Shown piece by piece: positions 1 to 7,765 of a stretch of DNA of 34,863 bases. The stretch's first letter is position 1. Each line of letters opens with the position of its first letter. Origin of the DNA: Fibrobacter sp. (GTDB lineage: Bacteria; Fibrobacterota; Fibrobacteria; Fibrobacterales; Fibrobacteraceae); assembly GCA_012523035.1 (NCBI GenBank), contig JAAYJH010000068.1, positions 1 to 34,863 on the forward strand, read 5' to 3'. The notes under the pieces were generated by a model that was not told the DNA's origin, made no database searches, and worked only from the letters and a program-made list of their open reading frames with translations. A program made the position numbers and the translations under genes.

Positions 1-444
1 AACATCTCGGGGCTATGGATATTTGCAAGTCTATTTATCATCATAGCCATTTTATTCAAATTTTTTCACTCACAAACCGAAAGCACAGACGCCTTTATCA
101 TGGGCACGGGTTATGGCGTATCGGCCGCATTTTACAAAAGCATCGCCATCAGTTTCACTGACTCTTTATCTGCAGAAAACATCATTTTACTCCTCACAGA
201 CACTAGAGTTTTAGGCTTTATAAGCACCTACACCATTGCCTTTCTCTACTCTCAAATCGCATTCACTCGCGGTCGAGCCTTGTTTATAATCCCTTTTAGT
301 GCAGCACTCGGCTCTGCAATTCCCATATTAGCAGGCACCTTTGTATTTTCGGAAACACTCTCCATCGAAAAATCCATCTCCATCCTTTTTGTCTTATTTG
401 GCTCGGCCTTATTTATAGTGCGTCGCCCTCGAAAAACCCTTTGA
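1..444 (+). CDS. DMT/EamA-type transporter, C-terminal part (cut by window edge)
   Basis: The frame is open from base 1, so only the last ~147 residues are visible. The sequence is a run of hydrophobic helices with short polar loops, including a stretch like AALGSAIPILAGTFVFSETL followed by a last helix and a basic tail (VRRPRKTL). This helix, short loop with E/T, then final helix pattern is that of the second EamA repeat in drug/metabolite transporters of the inner membrane. The substrate cannot be told. Base use is very C-rich and G-poor on this strand, like lpxK at 12.1 kb. The true start lies left of the window; the first internal ATG (position 100) is not a credible start because the upstream frame is also hydrophobic. 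Confidence 0.6.
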   Translation, partial: NISGLWIFASLFIIIAILFKFFHSQTESTDAFIMGTGYGVSAAFYKSIAISFTDSLSAENIILLLTDTRVLGFISTYTIAFLYSQIAFTRGRALFIIPFSAALGSAIPILAGTFVFSETLSIEKSISILFVLFGSALFIVRRPRKTL

Positions 445-771
445 TTCCATACCATTCCAAAAAATAGAACTTTGTGAACACAAACTTTTTAATCGAACAC
501 TATACTTTAAAAACCTAAACCACATATAAACAAAACAAACCCACGCTTTTCACCTCATTAAAGCTCACTCACTTAAAAAGCAAGTCAAAGAAACCACTAA
601 AAAACACTTCATTTTACAACTCAATCCTATAAAAAACGGTCCAATCCATCAAGAACATAAACTCTAAACAAAATCAATTGAACCCAACAAAAACGAATCA
701 AAATCCAGCGTTTAAAATTTTAGCCTTGAATGGAAAAAATCAATATTGAAGATTATAAATTTTATTGATAT

Positions 772-797
772 TGAAGTTTCAGAAGCGCCTGGCTTTT
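772..797 (-). repeat. dispersed 27-bp intergenic repeat, GAAG form, copy 1
   Basis: On this strand it reads TGAAGTTTCAGAAGCGCC followed by TGGCTTTT. It shares the blocks TGAAGTTTCA and CGCCTGGC with copies at 13085, 21793 and 28032. Flanks beyond the TTTTAA side are not conserved. Strand is given as the one reading CCAGGCG. Confidence 0.85.
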
Positions 798-815
798 AAT
801 ATTTCTCACAAAACT

Positions 816-844
816 TTGCAAGTCAAGCATAAAAAATATATCTT
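816..844 (+). promoter_or_regulatory. probable rdgB promoter, leaderless arrangement
   Basis: TTGCAA at 816-821, a 17-base spacer, then TATCTT at 839-844. The rdgB ATG starts 6 bases after the -10 box, where transcription itself would be expected to start. There is no Shine-Dalgarno sequence, so the message may be leaderless. Confidence 0.5.
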
Positions 845-850
845 TAAATC

Positions 851-1462
851 ATGAAACATTTATGGATAATCGCCACAAAAAACAGTGGTAAACTAAAAGA
901 ATTCAAAGACTTATTAGACACAAACAAACACGAATTCAAAAGCTTAAAAGACATAGGATTCGATCAAGAAATAGAAGAAACAGCCAATACATTCAAAGAA
1001 AATGCAAGCCTCAAAGCCAAAGCAGTGGCTCAATACATAAAACACAAAGGCATCCAAGCCACAGTCATCGCCGACGATTCTGGCTTAGAAGTCGAATCCT
1101 TAGGAGGAGCCCCGGGAGTGTTTTCGGCAAGATATGCAGGTGACATGGCTACAGACAAAGAAAACTACGAGCTCCTCTTGAGTCGCATCAAAGGTGCCCC
1201 CAATAAAAGAGCGAGATTCGTATGTGTATTGGCAGTGCAACAAAGCAGCGGCGAAATTCACTACTTTGAAGGGAGTGTTCAAGGTCATATTCACGATGCT
1301 CCTTTAGGTGAACAAGGCTTTGGCTACGACCCCGTTTTTATCCCAGAAACTCAAACTAAAACATTTGCACAAATGGACCTAAAAGAAAAGCAAAAATGGA
1401 GCCATAGGGCTCAAGCGATGCAAGAGTTTTTGCGGTGGACAAAACACTCTAACTTGGAATAG
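851..1462 (+). CDS. rdgB: XTP/dITP diphosphatase (RdgB/HAM1 family)
   Basis: A cytosolic house-cleaning pyrophosphatase that hydrolyses ITP, dITP and XTP to monophosphates, keeping deaminated purines out of nucleic acids. At 203 residues it is the normal family length. The N-terminus has the substrate-binding pattern IATKNSGKLKEF (residues 7-18). The metal/catalytic signature VIADDSGLEVESLGGAPGV lies around residues 72-90, and GFGYDPVF is near 155. The frame opens on ATG with no upstream Shine-Dalgarno; a -10 box ends 6 bases before it. It stands alone: the upstream transporter is 400 bases away and ileS converges from the right. The family assignment is secure. Confidence 0.95.
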   Translation: MKHLWIIATKNSGKLKEFKDLLDTNKHEFKSLKDIGFDQEIEETANTFKENASLKAKAVAQYIKHKGIQATVIADDSGLEVESLGGAPGVFSARYAGDMATDKENYELLLSRIKGAPNKRARFVCVLAVQQSSGEIHYFEGSVQGHIHDAPLGEQGFGYDPVFIPETQTKTFAQMDLKEKQKWSHRAQAMQEFLRWTKHSNLE

Positions 1463-1485
1463 TAGAACTTGTAATAAGCCTTGTC

Positions 1486-1514
1486 TTGACTTTTATAGAT
1501 AAATCGTGTATCTT
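1486..1514 (+). promoter_or_regulatory. promoter of the candidate small RNA
   Basis: TTGACT at 1486-1491, exactly 17 bases, then TATCTT at 1509-1514. The -10 hexamer is the same as in the rdgB and aldolase promoters. It faces no full-size gene; the predicted start is near 1521. Confidence 0.55.
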
Positions 1515-1520
1515 AAATAT

Positions 1521-1618
1521 AGAACAAGATTCGGTTGGTTAGTAACAAATGGTTTATGGTTATTAATCCCATTAGTCTTCCTTAAATTGGCGGTGCTGTG
1601 CACCGTCATTTTATTTTA
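1521..1618 (+). ncRNA. candidate small RNA or short structured leader (~95 nt)
   Basis: The span between a good promoter (1486-1514) and a terminator-like hairpin contains no ORF longer than five codons but folds. GGTTAGTAAC at 1537-1546 pairs with GTTATTAATCC at 1559-1569: ten pairs, one of them G-U, with one bulged T, closing a 12-base loop. A second perfect hairpin follows at 1591-1605. Promoter, internal stem-loop and terminator in under 140 bases is the layout of a small RNA gene. It could instead be a leader for the 28-codon ORF at 1624. I do not recognise the family; it lacks the SRP GGAAG/GCAG internal loop and is too short for 6S RNA. Confidence 0.45.
1591..1618 (+). terminator. intrinsic terminator
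   Basis: CGGTGC, loop TGT, GCACCG (1591-1605): a perfect 6-bp GC-rich stem followed by the T-rich tract TCATTTTATTTT. The tract is interrupted, so efficiency is uncertain. Confidence 0.6.
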
Positions 1619-1623
1619 AACCC

Positions 1624-1710
1624 ATGACCAAGACGCTGGGATGCGTGCCAGAAATGCTGGGATGCGAGCCAGAGATACTGTGCGAAAACCGTGCCAGAAT
1701 TTGGTGTTAA
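1624..1710 (+). CDS. tiny Cys-rich ORF of 28 codons with heptad repeats (doubtful)
   Basis: An ATG frame ending in TAA encodes MTKTLGCVPEMLGCEPEILC followed by ENRARIWC. The peptide is built from a 7-residue unit, LGCVPEM then LGCEPEI, and a decayed third unit, giving four cysteines. This reflects a 21-bp tandem DNA repeat that keeps frame. It has no Shine-Dalgarno sequence and lies 6 bases past the terminator at 1591-1618. It may be a real micropeptide or only a tandem repeat that happens to be open; I cannot decide from sequence alone. Confidence 0.2.
   Translation: MTKTLGCVPEMLGCEPEILCENRARIWC
1635..1700 (+). repeat. 21-bp tandem repeat, two good units plus a decayed third
   Basis: Units start at 1635 and 1656 (GCTGGGATGCG[T/A]GCCAGA then [A/G]AT) and differ at two positions. 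A third, degenerate unit at 1677-1700 keeps GTGCCAGAAT at its end. Confidence 0.75.
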
Positions 1711-1756
1711 TCTCCGTGAGTGCTTTCCACTTCCAACTTCTGTCTTCTAACTTTAA

Positions 1757-1782
1757 AAAACCAGGCGTGTGTGAGGCTTCAT
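1757..1782 (+). repeat. dispersed 27-bp intergenic repeat, CACA form, copy 2
   Basis: AAAACCAGGCGTGTGTGAGG followed by CTTCAT. In reverse complement the variable tetranucleotide is CACA. It differs from the other two CACA copies by one base (GAGG for GAGA) plus the A in AAAACC. It lies in the convergent region between rdgB and ileS. Confidence 0.85.
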
Positions 1783-1849
1783 GATTATAAATGGATGTTT
1801 TTAACTCATTTTAATTCAAGTGAGGAATAGAATTAAAAAAAGAATCAAT

Positions 1850-2014
1850 TTACTCTATGCAAGGAGGATTAAATTTTGACTCTAAATCATTAAAGCATTG
1901 TTCAAGTTTTTGTATAGGAGTTTTCTTTTTATCCACATAAATAGTAAGGTTTTCATTTTTAACTTGATTTAAAACATCAAAACGAGTGCTATGATTTGTT
2001 TCAAATAGTATAAG
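1850..2014 (-). pseudogene. coding-like remnant downstream of ileS
   Basis: A 54-codon open frame on the - strand, bounded by stops at 2015-2017 and 1850-1852, just past the ileS stop codon. The translation looks protein-like, with composition and periodicity of a charged helical segment: HSTRFDVLNQVKNENLTIY, then VDKKKTPIQKLEQCFNDLE, ending NPPCIE. There is no ATG, GTG or TTG start with a ribosome site, so it is either the tail of a gene whose front was lost or a chance frame. A perfect DnaA-box 9-mer at 1929-1937 falls inside it. I do not recognise the family. Confidence 0.3.
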
Positions 2015-2018
2015 CTAA

Positions 2019-5000
2019 TTATTTTTTAATCTGAGTGGCTTCTACAAAGACTTTTTCGCCATCGGCTTCTGTTTCTTGCAAAGTGTTGCTAGAGTCCATC
2101 CAAACCAATGTGTCGGCTTGTGTCTCGCCCATGATATATTCTTGGTTTTCTTGGACAGCCTTTTTGAGCAAATCAGATTCTGTGTAAAGCTCTATTCGAA
2201 TGCGGTCTGTGATAGCAAAATCTTGATCTTTACGACGATTTTGGAGGCGATTCACTAGTTCTCTTGCTATACACGCCTGTTTCAATTCATCGGTGATGGT
2301 CAGGTCTAATGCGATGGTGTAGTGGGCGTTTGCCTCTACCGCTAAGCCTTCTGGAACCACTCTGTGGATCAGTAAAGATTCTATCCCAAGGCTTCCAAAA
2401 GGAAATTCTAAACTTTGACCTTCTTGCAAGTTTTTGATTTCTGTAGGGCTCAGTTTCGATAATCTGGCTTGAATTTCTCGCATGTTTTTAGCAAATTCTG
2501 GACCTTTGGCTTTGATTTCTAAGAAATTCGGTTTTGCAGAAATACTCACCAAGTTTGTTTCGTCTTCTAAAAACTTCATCTCTCGAACATTGAGTTCTTC
2601 TAAAATCAAGTCGCGCATGTCAGTGGCTATTTCTTTTTCTAAGTCACCGTGAGACACCACAGTCATAGAGGCCAAAGGCATTCTATTTTTTACATTCTGA
2701 GTCGCTCGAATCACACGGCCCATTTCTACTAAGTCGCGTAAAATGGCAATCCTTTTAACCAAAAGAGAGTCTTTTAGAGATTCATTTGCACTTGGAAATT
2801 CACATAAGTGCACGCTAATAGGGGCACTTGCATCTTGTTCTCTCACCAAAAGCTGGTAGATTTCTTCTGAAAGCATGGGTAAAAATGGAGCTAAAATTTT
2901 ACTCAAATCCACTAACACCTTGTACATAGTGGCATAAGCTGCATTTTTATCGCCATCGTTGTCACTTTTCCAAAAACGACGACGACTTCGACGCACATAC
3001 CAGTTTGTCAAATCATCTATGGCAGCAATGATAGTGGGCACCACATTGTATAAACGATAGGCCTCCATTTCTTGCTCTACTTTTTCAGATAAGTCTTGAA
3101 TAACGGCAAGCATCCAGCGGTCTAATTCATTTTCACTGCTTAAAACTTGTCCGGGTTTCCAGTCTAGTTGCCCTTTACCGGCATCTGCATTGTGGTTGCT
3201 AATAAAGAAACTCACTGCATTCCAGAGGGGGAGCATCACTTGCTTTACAATGGTTTTTACGCCTTCTTCAGAGAAACGCAAGTCTTCTGCCTTGAGTGCA
3301 GCAGAATTGATCATAAAAAGACGAATAGCATCGGCACCAGTGCGTTCGATAAGTTCATTGGGGTCTGGATAGTTCCGCAAGCTTTTTGACATTTTTTGTC
3401 CATTTTCTGCGAGAATAATCCCATTCACAATCACATTTTTAAAGGCAGGTTTTTGAAATAATGCGTTTGACAAAACCGATAAAGTATAAAACCAGCCCCG
3501 AGTTTGGTCTAAGCCTTCGGCAATGAAATCTGCAGGAAACGCAGCTTCTACCTCTTCTTTGTTTTTAAAAGGGTAGTGATTTTGTGCATAGGGCATAGCA
3601 CCGGATTCAAACCAACAGTCAAAGACTTCACTGGTTCTGTAAAAAGTTTTTCCATTTTTTTGGATGACTACTTTGTCGGCAAAATGCTTGTGGAGGTCTT
3701 CTAGTTCCACACCCGATAATTGCTTTAGCTCTTCGATAGAACCCACTGCAATCATTTCTCCGTCATCGGCAATCCATACAGGCAAAGGTGTACCCCAAAA
3801 ACGGTTTCTAGAGATATTCCAATCCCTCGCATTTTCTAACCACTTGCCAAATCGTCCGTTTTTTATGTGTTCTGGCACCCAATTGACTTGTTGGTTAGAG
3901 TCTATCATCCACTGTTTAAGAGTCTTGGTCACGCCTTGGTCATTGGTGAGTTCGGCATCGATTTTTAAGAACCATGTTTTGAGGGCTCTATACAACAATG
4001 GCACCCCTGTTCTCCAGCAATGTGGGTAGCTATGGACAATGGTGTCGTGTTTAAAGACTCTTCCTTGATCTTTTAAATAAGAAATAATGGCTTTGTCGGC
4101 ATCTTTGGCACCTTGTCCTTTCCATAGGGGGACTTTTTCTGTGAATCGACCCTCTTCGTCTAAGGGGTCAAAAAGCCCAAGGCCAAGCTTAGCTCCCAAT
4201 TGAAAGTCTTCTTCACCAAAACTAGGAGCAATATGCACCGCTCCAGTACCGTCTTCGGTGCTTACAAAATCGGCATCGTATATTTGGTAGCGTTTTTCAA
4301 GCTCTTCGGGACTTGCAAATTCATCTGAAAAATGAAACAAAGCTTTGTAGCGGAGGCCCACTAAATCTGCTCCCGAGCAAGAATCTAAAATTTCTGCATC
4401 TTTAAAATAATTATTCAAACGACTACTTGCCACCCATAATTTTTGAGAATCATGGAGCACTAAACTATAATCTATCCCTTTGCCAACTGCCACTGCCATA
4501 TTAGAAGGCAATGTCCATGGTGTGGTGGTCCAAACGAGCAGAGAAGTGTCTTTAAAACGAGCATGAGTAGAGTCTAAAGGAAATACAATAGTGATCGAAG
4601 GATCTTGTCTATCTTGATATCCCTGGTTGGTTTCAAAATTAGAAAGCGGAGTGGCCAGTGCTGGGCTGTAAGGCTGTATTCTATAGCCTTGGTAAATCAA
4701 TCCCTTGTCGTAGCATTGCTTAAACACCCACCAAACAGACTCCATAAAGTCTTTGTCCATGGTTTTATAATCATTGTCAAAATCCACCCAACGCCCCATT
4801 CGTCTCACCGTTTTTCTCCACTCTCCGGTGTATTTTAATACGGCACTACGGCAAGCCTCGTTAAAACGATCTTCACCATAATTTCGAATTTCTGCCACAC
4901 CAGCGAGTTTTAATTCGGTTTGAATCATGCTTTCGATAGGCAATCCATGGCAGTCCCATCCAAATCTTCTGGGCACTTTCTTCCCTTTCATGGTCCAGTA

Positions 5001-5210
5001 TCTAGGCACAATATCTTTAATAGTACCTGCTAGCAAATGGCCATAATGAGGCAGACCTGTAGCAAAAGGAGGTCCATCATAAAAAGTAAAAGTGTTTTTA
5101 CTCTTACGGCTTTCAATAGATTGTTCAAAACTTTTGTCTGTATCCCATAACTCTAAAATTCGTTCTTCTATGGCGGGGAACAATTCATCTCTTTTCACTT
5201 CTCGAAACAT
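2019..5210 (-). CDS. ileS: isoleucyl-tRNA synthetase, long IleRS2-like form
   Basis: Charges tRNA-Ile with isoleucine in the cytosol and edits misactivated valine. About 1063 residues. The class I signatures are HYGH (about residues 55-58, in ATGLPHYGHLLAGT) and KMSKS (about 606-610, GQKMSKSLRNY). Between them is the CP1 editing domain, including GTGAVHIAPSFGEEDFQLG. The HYGH context and overall length match the eukaryote-like IleRS2 clade rather than IleRS1; family knowledge associates IleRS2 with low mupirocin sensitivity. I chose the ATG at 5210: GAGG stands 6 bases upstream, whereas the TTG at 5216 would sit on it. The preceding gene on this strand ends 100 bases upstream. No T-box-like leader is visible. 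Confidence 0.95.
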   Translation of the reverse strand: MFREVKRDELFPAIEERILELWDTDKSFEQSIESRKSKNTFTFYDGPPFATGLPHYGHLLAGTIKDIVPRYWTMKGKKVPRRFGWDCHGLPIESMIQTELKLAGVAEIRNYGEDRFNEACRSAVLKYTGEWRKTVRRMGRWVDFDNDYKTMDKDFMESVWWVFKQCYDKGLIYQGYRIQPYSPALATPLSNFETNQGYQDRQDPSITIVFPLDSTHARFKDTSLLVWTTTPWTLPSNMAVAVGKGIDYSLVLHDSQKLWVASSRLNNYFKDAEILDSCSGADLVGLRYKALFHFSDEFASPEELEKRYQIYDADFVSTEDGTGAVHIAPSFGEEDFQLGAKLGLGLFDPLDEEGRFTEKVPLWKGQGAKDADKAIISYLKDQGRVFKHDTIVHSYPHCWRTGVPLLYRALKTWFLKIDAELTNDQGVTKTLKQWMIDSNQQVNWVPEHIKNGRFGKWLENARDWNISRNRFWGTPLPVWIADDGEMIAVGSIEELKQLSGVELEDLHKHFADKVVIQKNGKTFYRTSEVFDCWFESGAMPYAQNHYPFKNKEEVEAAFPADFIAEGLDQTRGWFYTLSVLSNALFQKPAFKNVIVNGIILAENGQKMSKSLRNYPDPNELIERTGADAIRLFMINSAALKAEDLRFSEEGVKTIVKQVMLPLWNAVSFFISNHNADAGKGQLDWKPGQVLSSENELDRWMLAVIQDLSEKVEQEMEAYRLYNVVPTIIAAIDDLTNWYVRRSRRRFWKSDNDGDKNAAYATMYKVLVDLSKILAPFLPMLSEEIYQLLVREQDASAPISVHLCEFPSANESLKDSLLVKRIAILRDLVEMGRVIRATQNVKNRMPLASMTVVSHGDLEKEIATDMRDLILEELNVREMKFLEDETNLVSISAKPNFLEIKAKGPEFAKNMREIQARLSKLSPTEIKNLQEGQSLEFPFGSLGIESLLIHRVVPEGLAVEANAHYTIALDLTITDELKQACIARELVNRLQNRRKDQDFAITDRIRIELYTESDLLKKAVQENQEYIMGETQADTLVWMDSSNTLQETEADGEKVFVEATQIKK

Positions 5211-5310
5211 GATCAACCTCAGTAGATCCTCAAATGGATATTTTTAGTAAAAAATAGTAAAAGCAAAAAAATCTAAAAGTCATTTTATAAAAAGACTTAT
5301 CAAAACAAAG

Positions 5311-6360
5311 TCATTTAGATAGACTAGAGAAAATATCATCGCTCAATTGAGCTCGAAGTTTAAAAATTCTATCGGGATTTGCTTCTCTTTTTCTCCAAGT
5401 GAAATTAGAAAGCAAGACCATGGCCACCTCGTGTTTGGCATTTCCCATCACACTGGCACCAGTAAAACCCGTTTTACCAAAAGTACCCTCAGGAGCCAAA
5501 TTTCCCATAAATTTAGGCTTGTTCAATTCAAAACCTAGAGCTGTTTGGGCGCTCATTTCAGAGGGAAGAGCGTTATTAGAAATTAAATCCAAAATCCCAG
5601 TAGGCAAAATGGACTTGCCTTCAAAAACGCCATCTTGCAATAACATTTGCATGCAGCGAAGCAAATCGGGAGCAGTAGAAAAAAGTCCTGCTGATCCTAC
5701 TGGAAAAAGTTTCTCTAAAACAAAAGCACTCTCGTCGTGCACCAGACCTTGAATTTCTTTGTTTCTAAACTCACAAAATTCAGTGGGGATGATTCGCTCT
5801 TTAGGGTGTTTTTTTAAGGGAAACCACCCTGTATCTTTCATTTGAAGGGGATCAAATAAAAGCGACTGGGCTAAATCATTTAGATTTTTTTTATAAAAAT
5901 TTTGCAATAAAATGCCAAGCAAAACACTAGGGGGATTTCCATAATTAAAAACACTGCCGGGAGCTTTTTCAAAAGAGTAAGTGTATAAATACTCTAAAAT
6001 GGCGGTAGGCTTTAAGTGTTTTAACCGACTCATGGGCACTCGATAATCTAAACTATGCGTTAGCAAGTGGTACACTGTCACCAAATGAGCGTCACTCGTA
6101 TTAAACTCGGGGATAAAATCAACAACTTTATCGTTTAAATTCAAGTCTTTTTTTAAAATAGCATTCAGAGCGAGCAAAGCCGTGGGGCACGATTTAGTGA
6201 CAGAAGCCACATCGAAAATACTATCGACTGGAGTGTCAATATTTATAAAAAAAGGAGTCTTTTGAACAAAAACTCCCAATACAGCTTTATCAAAAACACC
6301 CTCAGATTGAGCATCATTCAAAGTGTCTTGTAGGCGTGATTTTAAAGCTTGCCACTTCAT
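5311..6360 (-). CDS. serine beta-lactamase-like hydrolase (class C/PBP fold)
   Basis: 349 residues of the Beta-lactamase (PF00144) family. The three active-site elements are in order: SVTK (S53-K56), Y140-G-N142, and KTG at 296-298 in GKTGFTG. These are the nucleophile/base pair, the YxN loop and the third motif, so the enzyme should be active. Substrates in this family range from peptidoglycan peptides to esters and cannot be told here. There is no signal peptide or lipobox, unusual for a wall-acting PBP-like protein, so it is probably cytoplasmic. Its ATG overlaps the stop of the upstream COG3014-like gene (ATGA), which makes it translationally coupled to an lpoB-like envelope operon. Confidence 0.85.
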   Translation of the reverse strand: MKWQALKSRLQDTLNDAQSEGVFDKAVLGVFVQKTPFFINIDTPVDSIFDVASVTKSCPTALLALNAILKKDLNLNDKVVDFIPEFNTSDAHLVTVYHLLTHSLDYRVPMSRLKHLKPTAILEYLYTYSFEKAPGSVFNYGNPPSVLLGILLQNFYKKNLNDLAQSLLFDPLQMKDTGWFPLKKHPKERIIPTEFCEFRNKEIQGLVHDESAFVLEKLFPVGSAGLFSTAPDLLRCMQMLLQDGVFEGKSILPTGILDLISNNALPSEMSAQTALGFELNKPKFMGNLAPEGTFGKTGFTGASVMGNAKHEVAMVLLSNFTWRKREANPDRIFKLRAQLSDDIFSSLSK

Positions 6361-7757
6361 CTTAAAACGGGTACAAAGAAAAACGCTTTTTGGCCTTTTT
6401 TGATTTGTATGTCATTCAATTGCAGAGAAGAAATAACGGAATTGTTGTTATTTAAAATATTCACACTCAATTGATGAGTGCCTTCTTCTACAGGGATACG
6501 CGTCAAAGTGATTGTGTTTGGCAAAAATAAAGCCATCCTTAAATCTGCTTGTTCTATTTGTGACTGTAAAACATCTGTCCCTACACTTGTCAACAAATTA
6601 AGCCAGATATTGTCTGTAGAGGCAGCTTTTTTTGCTTTTTGTGCGGCAATAGTCCTAATCACCACTCGAGCGGCAGTTTTTGTGATGACGCTAGAGCGAT
6701 CGTCAGCTAAATTGCGTGTCAATTCATGGTTAAAGTCCATCAAGACTTCTGATTGAATAGGCTCCGTTTTTTTATCTAGCGTAAAAATAGCTTTAGAAGC
6801 TTGAAAGGGTAGCATTCTTTTTTCTGGAAGACTAAAGCCCACATGAAACGAAGTACCCCCTGCACCAGCCACCACAGGAGCTATAAAAGTAGCACTTGCT
6901 CTTTTCCCGGTTTGAGGGTCTTTGTAGTTCACGTTCAAGCCAGCACCACTCACAAAAGTCCCAGACATATACAGCTCTCCTAAAATAGGACTATGCCCCA
7001 AATAGGTGATTAAAATAATCTCAGTATTTGTTTTTTCTAGGTGATCTGCTTTGGGTGTGGATTCCAGGGCCTGGTAATCTAATTTATGAAGCAATTCTGC
7101 TCTATCCGATTTTTTTAAAGAGTGACTTATAAATTCAAAAACTTCAGAAGGAATCTTCGTTTTGTTTTCGTGAAATGCTCTGGCTGCGTGGTAATAAGCA
7201 AGAGCTGCATCGTCGTGTTCTCCGTCGATTTCATAAGCCAAAGCCGATAAATAATGCAATAAAGCATTTTCATTCATTTTTTTCTGATCTTTTTGGTAAA
7301 GAGCTTGCATAGAGATTTGTGCACGGCGGACTTCTACTAGGGCACCATCTACATCGCCCATCGCTAAATAATTCAATATTTGAAACTGATATAGAGACAA
7401 AAGTTCAAAGGGACGAGCACGGTATGGCTTTGTGTTGTCATTTGTCAACAAAGCTGCCGCCTCGTTGGTCACTGATTTTGTAAAAAGATCTTCGTAAATT
7501 TTCTCAGCTTGGCTAAAGTGTTGAATACTTTGCTTCCAGTTGTTTTTGTAATGGTGCAAAAGCCCTAAATCAAAGTGGTATAGAAAACTAGAGTTTTTAC
7601 CGTAAAGTTTGGGCTCTTCTTTTTCAATTTTAGCAATAGCTCCATCGAAACCATTTTTTTTATAGGATTTAGAAAGAGTATCATAACGAAGGTTGGACTT
7701 GTTCGCACAAGAAATCAAAAAGAAACTCAGTGCAATTAAAATCAGTCTTTTTTTCAT
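6357..7757 (-). CDS. COG3014-like TPR lipoprotein, partner of LpoB
   Basis: 466 residues. The N-terminus is a lipoprotein signal ending in LISC (Cys17), so it is expected to be membrane-anchored on the periplasmic side. Residues ~25-230 are helical with TPR-like repeats (FDLGLLHHYKNNWKQSIQHF; LAMGDVDGALVEVRRAQ). The C-terminal half contains beta-rich segments and a GAGGTSFHVGF stretch, as in COG3014-type uncharacterised proteins that often lie beside lpoB. It starts 8 bases after lpoB and overlaps the hydrolase by 4, so all three form one operon. A role in regulating peptidoglycan synthesis is inferred from this context only. Confidence 0.75.
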   Translation of the reverse strand: MKKRLILIALSFFLISCANKSNLRYDTLSKSYKKNGFDGAIAKIEKEEPKLYGKNSSFLYHFDLGLLHHYKNNWKQSIQHFSQAEKIYEDLFTKSVTNEAAALLTNDNTKPYRARPFELLSLYQFQILNYLAMGDVDGALVEVRRAQISMQALYQKDQKKMNENALLHYLSALAYEIDGEHDDAALAYYHAARAFHENKTKIPSEVFEFISHSLKKSDRAELLHKLDYQALESTPKADHLEKTNTEIILITYLGHSPILGELYMSGTFVSGAGLNVNYKDPQTGKRASATFIAPVVAGAGGTSFHVGFSLPEKRMLPFQASKAIFTLDKKTEPIQSEVLMDFNHELTRNLADDRSSVITKTAARVVIRTIAAQKAKKAASTDNIWLNLLTSVGTDVLQSQIEQADLRMALFLPNTITLTRIPVEEGTHQLSVNILNNNNSVISSLQLNDIQIKKGQKAFFFVPVLR

Positions 7758-7765
7758 AGGTTTGA

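Larger units (their letters stand above)
445..850. other. gene-free stretch before rdgB
   Basis: About 400 bases with no credible ORF. The + strand is A/C-rich and almost G-free for its first two thirds. It holds a 7-bp inverted repeat (ATCAATA at 739 and TATTGAT about 20 bases on), the first copy of the dispersed 27-bp repeat at 772-797, and the rdgB promoter at its right end. I see no terminator for the upstream transporter. Confidence 0.6.

Noticed and set aside
1929-1937. Perfect DnaA box TTATCCACA
   Set aside because: A single 9-mer inside a coding-like remnant. I noticed no cluster of similar boxes, no AT-rich unwinding array and no dnaA/dnaN/gyr genes, so no origin is called.
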